This document shows, piece after piece, positions 35,305 to 44,238 of a stretch of 64,000 nucleotides of DNA. The stretch comes from Bdellovibrio svalbardensis. GTDB taxonomy: Bacteria > Bdellovibrionota > Bdellovibrionia > Bdellovibrionales > Bdellovibrionaceae. The DNA lies in contig NZ_JANRMI010000002.1 in the NCBI RefSeq assembly GCF_029531655.1, forward strand, positions 496,001 through 560,000. The letters run 5' to 3'. Below the pieces are notes generated by a model. That model saw only the letters and a list, made by a program, of their open reading frames with translations. It searched no databases and was not told the DNA's origin. The number at the start of each line of letters is the position of its first letter. Position 1 is the first letter of the stretch. The position numbers and the translations under genes were made by a program.

Positions 35305-36756
35305 ATGAAAATTCAATCCCTCATTCGTGAACAAGATCGTTTGGTCCCCGTGGAAGTTGAAATCAATTTCACTGCGGGCCTGCCACAAATTCAATTCCTA
35401 GGCCTTCCAGATCAAGGCATTAAAGAAAGTATTCACAGAATTAAAAGTGCAATTCGCTCGCAAGGTTTTGAGTTTCCCAAAGCTCAACAAGTCCTGGTGA
35501 ATTTGCGCCCGAATCATCTCAAGAAAAGTTCTCGCGGTTTGGAGTTGGCTGTGGCCATGGGGATTTTGTGGGAATCAGCACAAGTTGAAAAACCTTCTGT
35601 AGAGTCTGTGTGCATCTATGGGGAGTTGGGATTACTCGGAGAAGTCTTTGAACCCGAAGATCTCACCGCAGATTTTGATCCGGAAGAAGAAACCATGATT
35701 TGGACTGGGCAAAGCCGGGGCGGTCCCGCCGTGTTTGCTCGTGCAGTCATGCACACCTTACAAGATATTCAAGAGCCCACTTATATTTCAGCTTTACCAA
35801 GAGAGTATGAAGTCGAAAGACCTCAGACGGGGTTGAGCTTGGATTTTCCGGAACGGCAGGCGGAACTTCTAAGTTTGACCGCTCTTGGGGAGCACTCACT
35901 GTTGCTGGCAGGACCTGCGGGGTCAGGTAAGAGCACTATTGCGAAAACTCTGTCCTCACTTTTGCGTGCACCCACTCAAGATGAAATGCATGTGATTGCT
36001 CGTAATAACCGGGACAGCAAAGAGGCACAACTTCGCTGGCGTCCCGTGGTGCACCCTCATCATTCGACCTCCCCCCTGGGGTTGATTGGTGGGGGTGTTC
36101 CCCCTTTTAAAGGGGAGGTCACTCGTGCCCATAAAGGTGTTTTGATTTTAGATGAACTTTTGGAATTCCATCCTCGCGCGCAGGAATCTTTGCGTGAGCC
36201 GATGGAGGAATCCTGTATCCGCATTCGCCGAGGCCGATTCATGGAAGAGTATCCCGCGGAAACTTTGGTGATCGCGACCACGAATCTGTGCCCCTGCGGA
36301 GATTGGGTGCCCGGTGCCCGCATTGTCTGTGGGCGCTCCCTGAAGAAGTGTCAGTCCTATTCAGAGCGCCTTTCCGGGCCCCTGGTGGATCGGTTCCAGA
36401 TGACTTTCTTTACGCATAAGAAGGAAGGGGGAAAGAAAATGAAGGGAAGTGAAATTCTGCAAAGGATTGAGGACGCGAGAAACTTTCGCAAACAGTTGGC
36501 GGAAAAAGATCTGCGCTTCAAAAAGGTCGCTGGTTTCTGGCGTTTTGAGGAATTGACGACAGATTTGCCAAGTTTCTACATGCGCGAACTCTTTCCCCAA
36601 GAGCTGTCATCAAGGCGCCGTGAACTCGCAACGCTTCGTGTCGCAAGAAGCATTGCGGACTTAGATGGCTCTGAAAAGCTTCAGCCTCAACATATAGAGA
36701 GCGCTTTAAAGCTCAGCTATCATCCCTTTGAGGCGCTGAAAAGGCTGGGATGCTAA
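35305..36756 (+). CDS. YifB/ComM-type Mg-chelatase-like AAA ATPase
   Basis: 483 residues from the ATG at 35305 (an upstream in-frame TTG at 35287 lies in the terminator tail). The N-terminal LonC-like domain contains GLPDQGIKESIHRIKSAIRS and PNHLKKSSRGLELAVAMG. The AAA core has Walker A GPAGSGKST and Walker B GVLILDELLEF, followed by CPCGDW with Cys residues that look like a metal site, and a short C-terminal helical part. ComM proteins act as helicases that extend branch migration in natural transformation and recombination. It stands alone. Confidence 0.9.
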   Translation: MKIQSLIREQDRLVPVEVEINFTAGLPQIQFLGLPDQGIKESIHRIKSAIRSQGFEFPKAQQVLVNLRPNHLKKSSRGLELAVAMGILWESAQVEKPSVESVCIYGELGLLGEVFEPEDLTADFDPEEETMIWTGQSRGGPAVFARAVMHTLQDIQEPTYISALPREYEVERPQTGLSLDFPERQAELLSLTALGEHSLLLAGPAGSGKSTIAKTLSSLLRAPTQDEMHVIARNNRDSKEAQLRWRPVVHPHHSTSPLGLIGGGVPPFKGEVTRAHKGVLILDELLEFHPRAQESLREPMEESCIRIRRGRFMEEYPAETLVIATTNLCPCGDWVPGARIVCGRSLKKCQSYSERLSGPLVDRFQMTFFTHKKEGGKKMKGSEILQRIEDARNFRKQLAEKDLRFKKVAGFWRFEELTTDLPSFYMRELFPQELSSRRRELATLRVARSIADLDGSEKLQPQHIESALKLSYHPFEALKRLGC

Positions 36757-36773
36757 GGGAAGTCTGTTAAATA

Positions 36774-36801
36774 TTGACTTAAAGGCCCCTTGCCCTTAAT
36801 T
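36774..36801 (+). promoter_or_regulatory. Probable promoter of tRNA-Cys
   Basis: TTGACT (36774-36779, five of six consensus matches) and a weak TAATTT (36796-36801) are 16 bases apart, about 16 bases before the tRNA 5' end. Confidence 0.4.
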
Positions 36802-36816
36802 TAGACCTTCACTCTG

Positions 36817-36891
36817 GGGTGATGTGGCCGAGTGGCTAGGCTCAGCTCTGCAAAAGCTGCTACAGCGGTTCAAATCCGCTCGTCACCTCCA
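36817..36891 (+). tRNA. tRNA-Cys (anticodon GCA)
   Basis: A full cloverleaf can be drawn: acceptor arms GGTGATG and CGTCACC pair with one G-U; the anticodon arm is CAGCT-CTGCAAA-AGCTG with anticodon GCA; the T arm is AGCGG-TTCAAAT-CCGCT. The discriminator is T, as expected for tRNA-Cys, and CCA is encoded. An intrinsic terminator follows directly. Confidence 0.95.
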
Positions 36892-36895
36892 ACTT

Positions 36896-36920
36896 AAAAC
36901 CCGCTCAACGCGGGTTTTTT
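36896..36920 (+). terminator. Intrinsic terminator of tRNA-Cys
   Basis: Arms AACCCGC and GCGGGTT pair around TCAAC and run into six T, directly after the CCA end. Confidence 0.85.
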
Positions 36921-37476
36921 AGTTTTCAGACCCTTCTTTTTTATTTCTTGCCGACGTGTGATCTACCCAGAGGCGATCTAGTTGAGACTTAGCAGTATTC
37001 CAATAGTATACAGATGCCACGGATCCGCATTTCGTGTACCAGAATCCATCATGCTTCAGTGTTACTTTCTTTGGGGCATCTTCAGTGCAATCGAAGTATC
37101 CCTTGGCGCAGGCGTTTTCGACAGTCTCATTCGCCTTTGCCAAAGAGATGATTTTGCTTCCGGGAGTAGAGATATGATCAAGCTCTAACGGTTTGTAGCC
37201 CTTGGAAGAGAGCCAAACTACCAGAACATCGTGATCTGAGTCTTTCTTGGCGATTCGAGCACGATCGAGTTTGCCGTCGCCATCAAAATCACTCGCAACA
37301 GTAGAGTCAGGATATAATCCATATCTGTCTTGGCAGTCAGGATTGTGGGGGTAGGTGATAGCAACGTATTTGTCGCTATCGATGAATGAGGAATCATGGC
37401 GCGGTTTGGTTCCTTTGAAGCTCCAAACTGCCATTCCAAGGACGCCTACAAGAATAAGTGCGATGACTGATCTCAT
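36919..37476 (-). CDS. Exported protein with an FG-GAP/EF-hand-like calcium loop
   Basis: 185 residues. One N-terminal hydrophobic segment (MRSVIALILVGVLGMAVWSF) serves as signal or anchor. ASDFDGDGKLDRARIA (about 61-76) is a DxDxDG calcium loop of the kind found in VCBS/FG-GAP repeats. Four cysteines follow. No enzyme family is visible. It begins five bases after the stop of the AbrB-like gene in the same direction, so they share a transcript; whether this product is related to the regulator in function is unknown. Confidence 0.7.
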   Translation of the reverse strand: MRSVIALILVGVLGMAVWSFKGTKPRHDSSFIDSDKYVAITYPHNPDCQDRYGLYPDSTVASDFDGDGKLDRARIAKKDSDHDVLVVWLSSKGYKPLELDHISTPGSKIISLAKANETVENACAKGYFDCTEDAPKKVTLKHDGFWYTKCGSVASVYYWNTAKSQLDRLWVDHTSARNKKEGSEN

Positions 37477-37481
37477 GGAAA

Positions 37482-37721
37482 CTAAAGACCGGCTTCTTCG
37501 TCTTTACTTTCTTCTTGGGGGTTCCACTCAAGAAGAGACATCTCAGATGTCTTTGTCCAGTCGATATCCAATTTGCTAATTTTGCGAATGGAGACTTCAT
37601 CGCCATTGATGGTCCAAAGAAGAGTATCGCCCTTGGCGACCCTCAGGGCTCTGCGAACACGGGCGGGAATTGTTGTTTGATTCTTCTTTGAGGCTTTGGA
37701 AGTTGCAGCTTGTTTTGACAT
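37482..37721 (-). CDS. AbrB/SpoVT-fold DNA-binding protein (PrlF/MazE-like)
   Basis: 79 residues from the ATG at 37721; a TTG six codons upstream is in frame, but GGAG lies over that region and suits the ATG. The swapped-hairpin signature reads SKASKKNQTTIPARVRRAL, then RVAKGDTLLWTINGDEVSIRKI. This is the form seen in antitoxins PrlF and MazE and in stage-V regulators. The tail (SLLEWNPQEESKDEEAGL) is acidic. No toxin gene of the YhaV or MazF type is adjacent: the next gene encodes a secreted protein. Confidence 0.85.
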   Translation of the reverse strand: MSKQAATSKASKKNQTTIPARVRRALRVAKGDTLLWTINGDEVSIRKISKLDIDWTKTSEMSLLEWNPQEESKDEEAGL

Positions 37722-37865
37722 AGGTTTGTTGTGCTCCAATATCGCTACACATTGAAATCATGTTCCTTTAAGGATAAGGGGCAAACCGGAGGATGTCGAC
37801 GGGTCTTAAAAGATCCGCTATAAACCGACCTTTGTACCAGCTTTCGGCAGGGGAGTTTAAAAATG

Positions 37866-37895
37866 AAAATGCCCTGAAAGACGTCAGGGCATTTT
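37866..37895 (-). terminator. Intrinsic terminator of the alpha-beta barrel gene
   Basis: Arms AAAATGCCCTGA and TCAGGGCATTTT are exact twelve-base inverted copies around AAGACG; a T-rich run follows on the minus strand. Confidence 0.85.
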
Positions 37896-37941
37896 GGGTG
37901 TCATATCCTGCTATGAAAAACTGGCTGGGCCCTTGAATTCT

Positions 37942-38292
37942 TCAATGAGCGGATGGGCGAGTGCTGGCAGCTTTGTCTTTTCCTTTTAGCATAGCTGGTG
38001 CGCTTTCACTGTGCGCTTCAATCTTTCCCTCCGTGATTTCGGGAGTGCTGAGCTTGAGGCTGCCAAGATTGTTTTTCACAAAGTCAGCGGCAATGCGAGT
38101 GGACTCATCGGCGCCTGCTTTATCCACAAATACGCTCACGGAAGCACCTTCTCCGTGTCCGGTATCCAACCAATAATATGAGATAAAGCCAGGGGCCTTT
38201 TCTATGAGCGGTACAAAAATGTCGTGAATTTTTTTGTCGAGTTCTTGGGCGTTTTTCTTGTCAAACTTATATCTACGTATAGCGGCATACAT
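37942..38292 (-). CDS. Dimeric alpha-beta barrel protein (ABM-like)
   Basis: 116 residues. The pattern YAAIRRYKFDKKNAQELDKKI...PLIEKAPGFISYYWLDTGHGEGASVSVFVDKAGADE is that of the antibiotic-biosynthesis-monooxygenase-like ferredoxin fold: strand, helix, strand with Phe-Ile-Ser-Tyr-Tyr, then a second strand-helix. The C-terminal 25 residues are charged and probably disordered. Substrate unknown; many such proteins are small oxygenases or regulators. AAGGAG stands in good position before the ATG. Single gene with its own terminator. Confidence 0.75.
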   Translation of the reverse strand: MYAAIRRYKFDKKNAQELDKKIHDIFVPLIEKAPGFISYYWLDTGHGEGASVSVFVDKAGADESTRIAADFVKNNLGSLKLSTPEITEGKIEAHSESAPAMLKGKDKAASTRPSAH

Positions 38293-38449
38293 AGGGCTCT
38301 CCTTATTGTTGTAGTTAGAAGCCTATGTTGTTCGAAGGGGGAATATATGGGAAGGCAGGAGTGATGGATTTTGGGGAAATACAGGGGTGAGTATTGTAGA
38401 GCAACATCGCTACCACCTGATGGTGTTGGCGTGAATTGCCCTCGCTAAG

Positions 38450-38920
38450 TTACGGCTGATTGAGGCACTGTTGAATGTATTGAACCCGGCGCGGGCCTGC
38501 TGGATGACTGGCGTCTTCCATCAAGCCTCCAATCATTTGATAAATTTGAGAAACGATCTGCTGGTTCAATAGGTTCTGATTGCGCATTTCTTTGATCGCC
38601 AGGCAGTCCGCATCGAATTCAAAAGTGGGTGGATAGTAGTTATTGAAAGTCAAAGACACGATATGTCCCAGGCGATGGTGCGCGCATTCGTGGGCCAAGA
38701 TAAATTGATTCACTCCGGGAGAGTTGTTTTGCATCAATTGTGGGTTCACTAATATGACTGGGGCGCCATTGATGATTCTGCCTTCGCCAGCTTGCATGAT
38801 TTGAAAGTTAGATTGGTAGATAACGTTGTATTGGTTGGAGTCGACACATTGGTCGATATTCATCAAAGCATGAGACTGACTGCTAAGTGCAAGAATCGCC
38901 AAAAAAAGAAAGTGCCGCAT
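38450..38920 (-). CDS. Secreted HExxH metallopeptidase-like protein
   Basis: 156 residues with a signal peptide (MRHFLFLAILALSSQSHA). The zinc motif is HECAH (His77, Glu78, His81) in QFILAHECAHHRLGHI, and EFDADCLA (Glu101) gives the third ligand in the ExxAD arrangement used by M48-type peptidases. It is short and lacks the M48 membrane helices, so it is probably a minimal periplasmic gluzincin. Four cysteines suggest disulfides. No neighbour explains the substrate. Confidence 0.8.
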   Translation of the reverse strand: MRHFLFLAILALSSQSHALMNIDQCVDSNQYNVIYQSNFQIMQAGEGRIINGAPVILVNPQLMQNNSPGVNQFILAHECAHHRLGHIVSLTFNNYYPPTFEFDADCLAIKEMRNQNLLNQQIVSQIYQMIGGLMEDASHPAGPRRVQYIQQCLNQP

Positions 38921-39197
38921 GTTTATCTCCTAAGGCTCGCAAAGGTAGTTTCTTGGGGGCCGGAGGTAAATAGCTTCGGCGGTTTCTTGAAAATGTTTCT
39001 TGTTTGGCTAAAGGCAGTGCAGTCGCAAATGGGGGCTTTGTCTTATCATTTTTCAGACCTGCCGGGCTTCTAGGATTGAACATGTTCGGCCTGTAATAAA
39101 CAGGAAATCTTTACTAATGGGCAAAGGTCGCTCCCGGATTCTGGGGGAGTTCGCTACAACCTCCAAAAATAACTTTTAGTTTATACGGGACGTTTTA

Positions 39198-42100
39198 ATG
39201 AAACAATTTAGTTTGTCGCTAGTAATTGCGTTTTTTTCGTCGTTCGCATTCGCACAAATGTCTGTTCCTCCGGTGAATGCACCCACGGCGCCAATAAACG
39301 CTGAGGCGGGAGTTTCCGGCACTAAAAGATTTGATATCCTTCATAATATTGATACGTCAGCGTTTCCGGATGTGGGGCCTGTTTCAATCGGCTATGTAAG
39401 TGTTAATTTGCCGCAGGGAGTGAAGGCAGATACCTCTGGATGCAGTAATGGTTCAAGTCCGGCTCCTGGCGCTAAGATTCCAGACTGTGTGATTATCTAT
39501 AGTTGGAGTGGGTTAAAAGAAGGTACCTACACAATCGCCACCGATTTGGTTCTAAATTTGAGTGTTGCTGATATGACAATCCCATTAAAGATTATTATGT
39601 CCACACCTCTTATTGTGAGCGCCTCAAGTGAACATCAGCAGCCTTCGACGCCTCCTTCTACAAAGCTTCCGCCAACAAATACTCAGCTTCCGGGGAAATG
39701 TAATAAAGGAGTCGGAAATCCCAATATTCCGGGTAACTCTATTGTTAACGTAGACAATCTTTCCTTGGCTGAAACAATTCCTCTAGTTGGAGTACCATTC
39801 ACATTGAACTATTCGAGTGATCGATTTAGAGAAGATTCCAAGGTAAATACGAAGTTGATTGGGTTCGGTGGGTGGACACCTTCTCTAGTTCATTCTTTTG
39901 ATAGTAAAAACAACATTGTCTATGAGGGGGCGAATTCTATTCGTAAGCTTTCGGGCGTCAGTAAGACAGCGAATGGTTTCTCTTTAGCGAGCTCTAATGC
40001 TGGCGAAATCTATTTATTTAATAGTGATGGGCTTCATTTGCGGACTGTTGATGCGCTTTCCGGGGTCACTAGATGGTCTTTCGGATACGATCAGCTAAAG
40101 CGTCTGGTTAGTGTTACTGATCAGTTTGGAAATTTGACGGGGATTCAATATTCTAAGGGAGTAGTTGTTGTTACTTCTCCATATGGTTTGATTTCAACCT
40201 TGATTATTAACGACAACGGTTTCCTTTCTCATGTTACAAATCCAAATAATGAAAGCTATAACTTGGTAACAGACTCAAAGGGACTTTTGATTTCATTTCA
40301 AAAACCAGGAGGTCAAGCTACTAAGGTAACTTACGATAGTGACGGATTCATGCTTAGAGATGAGGGAGCTGGAGGAAGTTATATTGAACTTGCTAGAAGT
40401 TTCAACCAGGAGACCCAAACTCAAGTCGTTGTTGCTTCAAATGCGCTCAATCAAAAGACAACATATCAGACATCTTCTGTTCAAGGTGGATTTGAGCGTA
40501 CTATAATTGAATCACATGGAGGATACTCTAAGATTTCAACAAGAGATCAAGATTCTGATGGCTATGTTGATATTTATGGATCAGTTTATCAGTCAAAATT
40601 GATGGGCGATCCACGTTTTTCATTTCATGCCCCTTATGAATCTCAATCAAATCTGAAATTTGCAAATTCAAATATTAACATTATCAAGACAGTTAGTAAG
40701 TCAGCTGAGTTACTTGATGCCAGAGATCCATTAAGTCTAAAGTCTCTTTCGACAGTTGTGATGCTGCAAAATGACCCCAAGCGAGTCTTTACGTCGATTT
40801 ACGATAGTGCAAAACGTCTGATTACTGTGAAGTCTCCACTCAATCGAATTGTATACCAAGCTTTGAATAATGGCGGTCTTGTCGGCTCTGTTCAAATAGG
40901 AAACTTGGTTCCCACAACAATGACTTACGATTCGCGAGGAAGAATAAGCTCGGTTGTTAGGGGAGATCGTGCTCATAACCTATTTTACGATGAGTCTGGA
41001 AATTTAAAATCTAGTGTTGATTCCTTAGGTAGAGCAACAGCGTACCAGTACGATAAATCGGGTCGCATTATTGAAACTCATTTGGCGGATGGTGCTTCAG
41101 TCTTATTCAGTTACGATTCAAATGGAAATGTTTCAAGTATTACTCCTCCCAATAAACAAGCTCACTCTTTTGGATACAATGTATTTGAGTTAATGGGGAG
41201 CTATTTGCCTCCAGCTATAGGGTCTAGAATTTCTGGTTCTACGGTTTACTCGTATAATTTGGCAAAACAACTTTCTCAAATAACACGTCCGGACGGTGTT
41301 GTTGTATCTTTCGAGTATGATGCAAAATCTGGGGCTCTTAATAAGGTTTCTTCGCCAGCTGGCAGTTTTCAGTATGTTTACGCTGAAAAGAGCGATTTGC
41401 CTCTGAAAATTACTTCCCCTGATAATGTTCAACTATCTTATCAATATACAGGCAACTTGCCCTTGGTGGTGAGTACTGCAGGTTCAGTAAGTGGGACTAT
41501 TAGCTACTCTTATAATGTCGATGGAACACTTGCGACAATTCGAGCTGCTGGGGTTGACGGAAAATCTGTACAAGTAGGATTGAGTTATGACCTAGATGGT
41601 CTTCTTACTGGTGTGGGGACTTTGACAATGACTCGCAATAATGTTGGAGCGGTGTCTGCAACGGCGATGGGGAAAGTTACTGAAGGAGTCGGATTCAACA
41701 ACTATGGTGAATTAATCTCGTCGGGGTTTTTCTTTGATAAGAAGCCACTTTTCGGAATGAGCTATAACCGCGATAAAGTGGGCCGTATCACAGCTTCACA
41801 AGACGTTACGGGTGTCAGCAAAGTCGTTTCAACATATGAATACGACGATCAGGGAAGGCTCACAAAGGTCGCTAGGGGAACAGAGTTGAGAACTTATACC
41901 TACGATGCCAATGGCAACCGAGTTGGGTTTAAGAGTGGTTCTAAGTCATATACAGGTATTTATGACGAGCAGGATCGCTTGTTGTCATATGGGGACTCAA
42001 AGTTTGAGTATAATGACAATGGTGATCTTCAGACTCGTACGGATGTGAATCCGGAGACAAAAGAGACGAAGATGACTTCATATACATACGACGTTTTCGG

Positions 42101-42917
42101 AAATCTCCGTAAGGTCGTTCTGCCAGATGGAAGACTGATTGAGTACGTAATCGACGGACAGAATCGCCGCATTGGGAAAAAGATTAACGGGAAAGTCGTT
42201 CAAGCTTTCATCTATCAATCACAATATCAAATTGCGGCTGAGATGGACGGCTCAGGGAGGATCGTTAAATCGTTCGTTTATGCATCTAAGTTCAACGTTC
42301 CTGATTATGTAAACTACAATGGCAGACAATACCGCATCATCTCTGACCAAGTTGGGACGCCAAAGATGATCGTGGATAGTTCAAACGGTCAGGTAGTTGA
42401 AAGTTTCAATTGCGATGAATTTGGTGTTTCTCAAGACGGAAAAGTCAGTAACATAATTCCTTTTGGTTTTGCAGGAGGTCTTTATGATGCGGATACGGGA
42501 TTGGTGCGTTTTGGTGCGAGAGACTATTCTCCAGTGGCTGGTAAATGGACGACAACAGATCCACTCCGGTTTAATGGGGGAGACACGAACTTGTATGGGT
42601 ATGTCTTAAATGATCCGATAAATAAAATTGATCCAATGGGACTGCAGGCTCCGGGATTTAATCCTGTTCCTCCAGATCAAGGGCCAGTCGATCCATCGGA
42701 TTGGTGTGATCTTCATCCAGACATTTGTTCGCCTTCAAAGTATTGTGCGCAACATCCTGATAAATGTAAATCTCCTTATGGAAATGATTCTTCCCCGCCG
42801 TTTGGTACTCCAGTGTCGCCGGTAGCACCAAGTGCTTATTGCTTAATACACCCAGGCGCTTTAGGATGTTCGGAAATGCCAGAACCAGAGCTTCCCAATC
42901 AATGTCCAGCAAACTAA
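39198..42917 (+). CDS. RHS/YD-repeat protein with Cys-rich tail
   Basis: 1239 residues. A signal peptide (1-19) and a small beta domain are followed by a Pro-rich linker (about 145-170), a DUF6531-like opening (LSLAETIPLVGVPFTLNYSSDRF, about 189-211), many YD repeats (YDSDGFM, YDELGRL-type units), and the RHS-associated core ending GLVRFGARDYSPVAGKW...LYGYVLNDPINKIDPMGL. The tail of about 85 residues after DPMGL is rich in Pro and Cys and contains three related motifs: CDLHPDIC, CAQHPDKC and CLIHPGALGC. RHS shells usually encase a C-terminal toxin; this tail shows no known toxin fold. The gene looks more AT-rich than its neighbours. Confidence 0.85.
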   Translation: MKQFSLSLVIAFFSSFAFAQMSVPPVNAPTAPINAEAGVSGTKRFDILHNIDTSAFPDVGPVSIGYVSVNLPQGVKADTSGCSNGSSPAPGAKIPDCVIIYSWSGLKEGTYTIATDLVLNLSVADMTIPLKIIMSTPLIVSASSEHQQPSTPPSTKLPPTNTQLPGKCNKGVGNPNIPGNSIVNVDNLSLAETIPLVGVPFTLNYSSDRFREDSKVNTKLIGFGGWTPSLVHSFDSKNNIVYEGANSIRKLSGVSKTANGFSLASSNAGEIYLFNSDGLHLRTVDALSGVTRWSFGYDQLKRLVSVTDQFGNLTGIQYSKGVVVVTSPYGLISTLIINDNGFLSHVTNPNNESYNLVTDSKGLLISFQKPGGQATKVTYDSDGFMLRDEGAGGSYIELARSFNQETQTQVVVASNALNQKTTYQTSSVQGGFERTIIESHGGYSKISTRDQDSDGYVDIYGSVYQSKLMGDPRFSFHAPYESQSNLKFANSNINIIKTVSKSAELLDARDPLSLKSLSTVVMLQNDPKRVFTSIYDSAKRLITVKSPLNRIVYQALNNGGLVGSVQIGNLVPTTMTYDSRGRISSVVRGDRAHNLFYDESGNLKSSVDSLGRATAYQYDKSGRIIETHLADGASVLFSYDSNGNVSSITPPNKQAHSFGYNVFELMGSYLPPAIGSRISGSTVYSYNLAKQLSQITRPDGVVVSFEYDAKSGALNKVSSPAGSFQYVYAEKSDLPLKITSPDNVQLSYQYTGNLPLVVSTAGSVSGTISYSYNVDGTLATIRAAGVDGKSVQVGLSYDLDGLLTGVGTLTMTRNNVGAVSATAMGKVTEGVGFNNYGELISSGFFFDKKPLFGMSYNRDKVGRITASQDVTGVSKVVSTYEYDDQGRLTKVARGTELRTYTYDANGNRVGFKSGSKSYTGIYDEQDRLLSYGDSKFEYNDNGDLQTRTDVNPETKETKMTSYTYDVFGNLRKVVLPDGRLIEYVIDGQNRRIGKKINGKVVQAFIYQSQYQIAAEMDGSGRIVKSFVYASKFNVPDYVNYNGRQYRIISDQVGTPKMIVDSSNGQVVESFNCDEFGVSQDGKVSNIIPFGFAGGLYDADTGLVRFGARDYSPVAGKWTTTDPLRFNGGDTNLYGYVLNDPINKIDPMGLQAPGFNPVPPDQGPVDPSDWCDLHPDICSPSKYCAQHPDKCKSPYGNDSSPPFGTPVSPVAPSAYCLIHPGALGCSEMPEPELPNQCPAN

Positions 42918-42928
42918 ATGAGGCGTAA

Positions 42929-43990
42929 GTGAGAAAAGTAGCTGTTCTAAGTTTCTTTATTGCAGTATGCATTTGCCTTGTAAGCCAAGCTGAAAATGCG
43001 AATTCACCTGGCTTTGTTCAAACCTTAAAATTGAGCGACTTTGTCTGCAGCGGAGATTTTGAGTCTCTTGTCCGGGAGGGCAAAAAGGTATCATCTGAAG
43101 ACAATCTTTATGTCCTTACAAAATTAACTTTGTTATCGGCGCCAAGCGAATTGGCCAGCACACTTGAAAAAGGTAGTGTGGGTAAAGTCATTGTAAAGGA
43201 ATTGTCAGATATTGATCGGTTGATTTTTGCGAGTGCTTTGATGAGGTCAAATTCAATAGACCATTTGCGGATGATGGAATTGTTGAGTTTTCACTCTTCA
43301 AATTCAATAATAGAGGCCTACCGAAAATATCATGTGGCTAAGCTGGAGTACAATATTTCTCCGACTCAATCATTTGACAAAGTAATACAGGCTTTTTACG
43401 ATCTTCCTTATTTAGATGCTTCACTCTTGCATCAAATTTTCTTACTAGGTTTAAGGGATAAACATCCTGAGCTTGTTCTTAAACAATTTTTTCCCTACAT
43501 TGATCAATTACCTGAAAAATCAGCTGCTCATTATTTGTTACAAGCAGATAAAGACTTTTTGCTGTCTAGGGTTAACCGTAATGAGATCGATATTTCTGCA
43601 ATCCAAGCAGCTTATGGTCTATGCAAATATGACATGGACGTCGCGATTTTCTATGCGTCGTTGTTGGTTAATAAAAAAATGAACGACGAGGCCGAGCGGG
43701 TTCTTTTGGCGTTGGTGGAGAAGTATCCGAAGTACCCAGTTTATGTTGATCTCACTTTGGCAAAGATATTTTTCATTAAGAATGATTTGAAAAATGGAAA
43801 AAAATATTTTGATAGAGCAAATCAAAAGAAAGAATTGCTAGAAAAAGACAACCAAAAAGAGTTGGAAGGTCTTTCTGTGGCTACCCGTAATCGAGATTCA
43901 TACCTTATATGGATTTTGGCTGGGGCGGCATTTTTGGTTGGATGCGCATTTTTGATATATAGAAAACTGAAAATTAAAAAATATATTTAG
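42929..43990 (+). CDS. Membrane-anchored helical-repeat (TPR-like) protein next to the RHS gene
   Basis: 353 residues from a GTG with GAGG in place. A signal peptide (1-21) is followed by about 290 residues of paired helices that look like TPR or Sel1-type repeats (AFYDLPYLDASLLHQIFL, DEAERVLLALVEKYPKYPVYVDL) and a single C-terminal membrane segment (about 328-346) with a Lys-rich cytosolic end. It starts 11 bases after the RHS stop, so it is in the same operon. It might act as partner, carrier or immunity factor for the RHS protein; this is inference from position only. Confidence 0.7.
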   Translation: MRKVAVLSFFIAVCICLVSQAENANSPGFVQTLKLSDFVCSGDFESLVREGKKVSSEDNLYVLTKLTLLSAPSELASTLEKGSVGKVIVKELSDIDRLIFASALMRSNSIDHLRMMELLSFHSSNSIIEAYRKYHVAKLEYNISPTQSFDKVIQAFYDLPYLDASLLHQIFLLGLRDKHPELVLKQFFPYIDQLPEKSAAHYLLQADKDFLLSRVNRNEIDISAIQAAYGLCKYDMDVAIFYASLLVNKKMNDEAERVLLALVEKYPKYPVYVDLTLAKIFFIKNDLKNGKKYFDRANQKKELLEKDNQKELEGLSVATRNRDSYLIWILAGAAFLVGCAFLIYRKLKIKKYI

Positions 43991-44238
43991 TCTTTCAAGA
44001 GAATATTCTGTATTCAAAATGGGCTCTGTCAATTTGGGTGTACTTAACCGTAAAGCGTGATTTTCGAAAGTCGGAATTTAAGTCACACAACTGTATGATC
44101 AGTCTCGCGGGTATTTGTGCATTGATTGTTGCTTTGTCTGGTGTAGCAAGAGTGGTTCAGTAAAGTGACTCGATCCGTGATTGCCGTCAGGGGTTGGTCG
44201 CAACTTTGGAATCTAATTCAGAGTTTTGAGGTCACCCA
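43991..44238. other. 248-base gap with an open frame lacking a start codon
   Basis: The plus frame stays open from 43978 to a TAA at 44161-44163 and reads in part ISLAGICALIVALSGVARVVQ, a membrane-like helix with a basic stretch before it. There is no ATG, GTG or TTG with a ribosome site near its beginning; an internal ATG at about 44095 has none either. It may be a decayed gene end. Nothing else is seen here. Confidence 0.3.

Noticed and set aside
36919-37476. Toxin partner for the AbrB-like protein
   Set aside because: It has an export signal and a calcium loop and no toxin motif.
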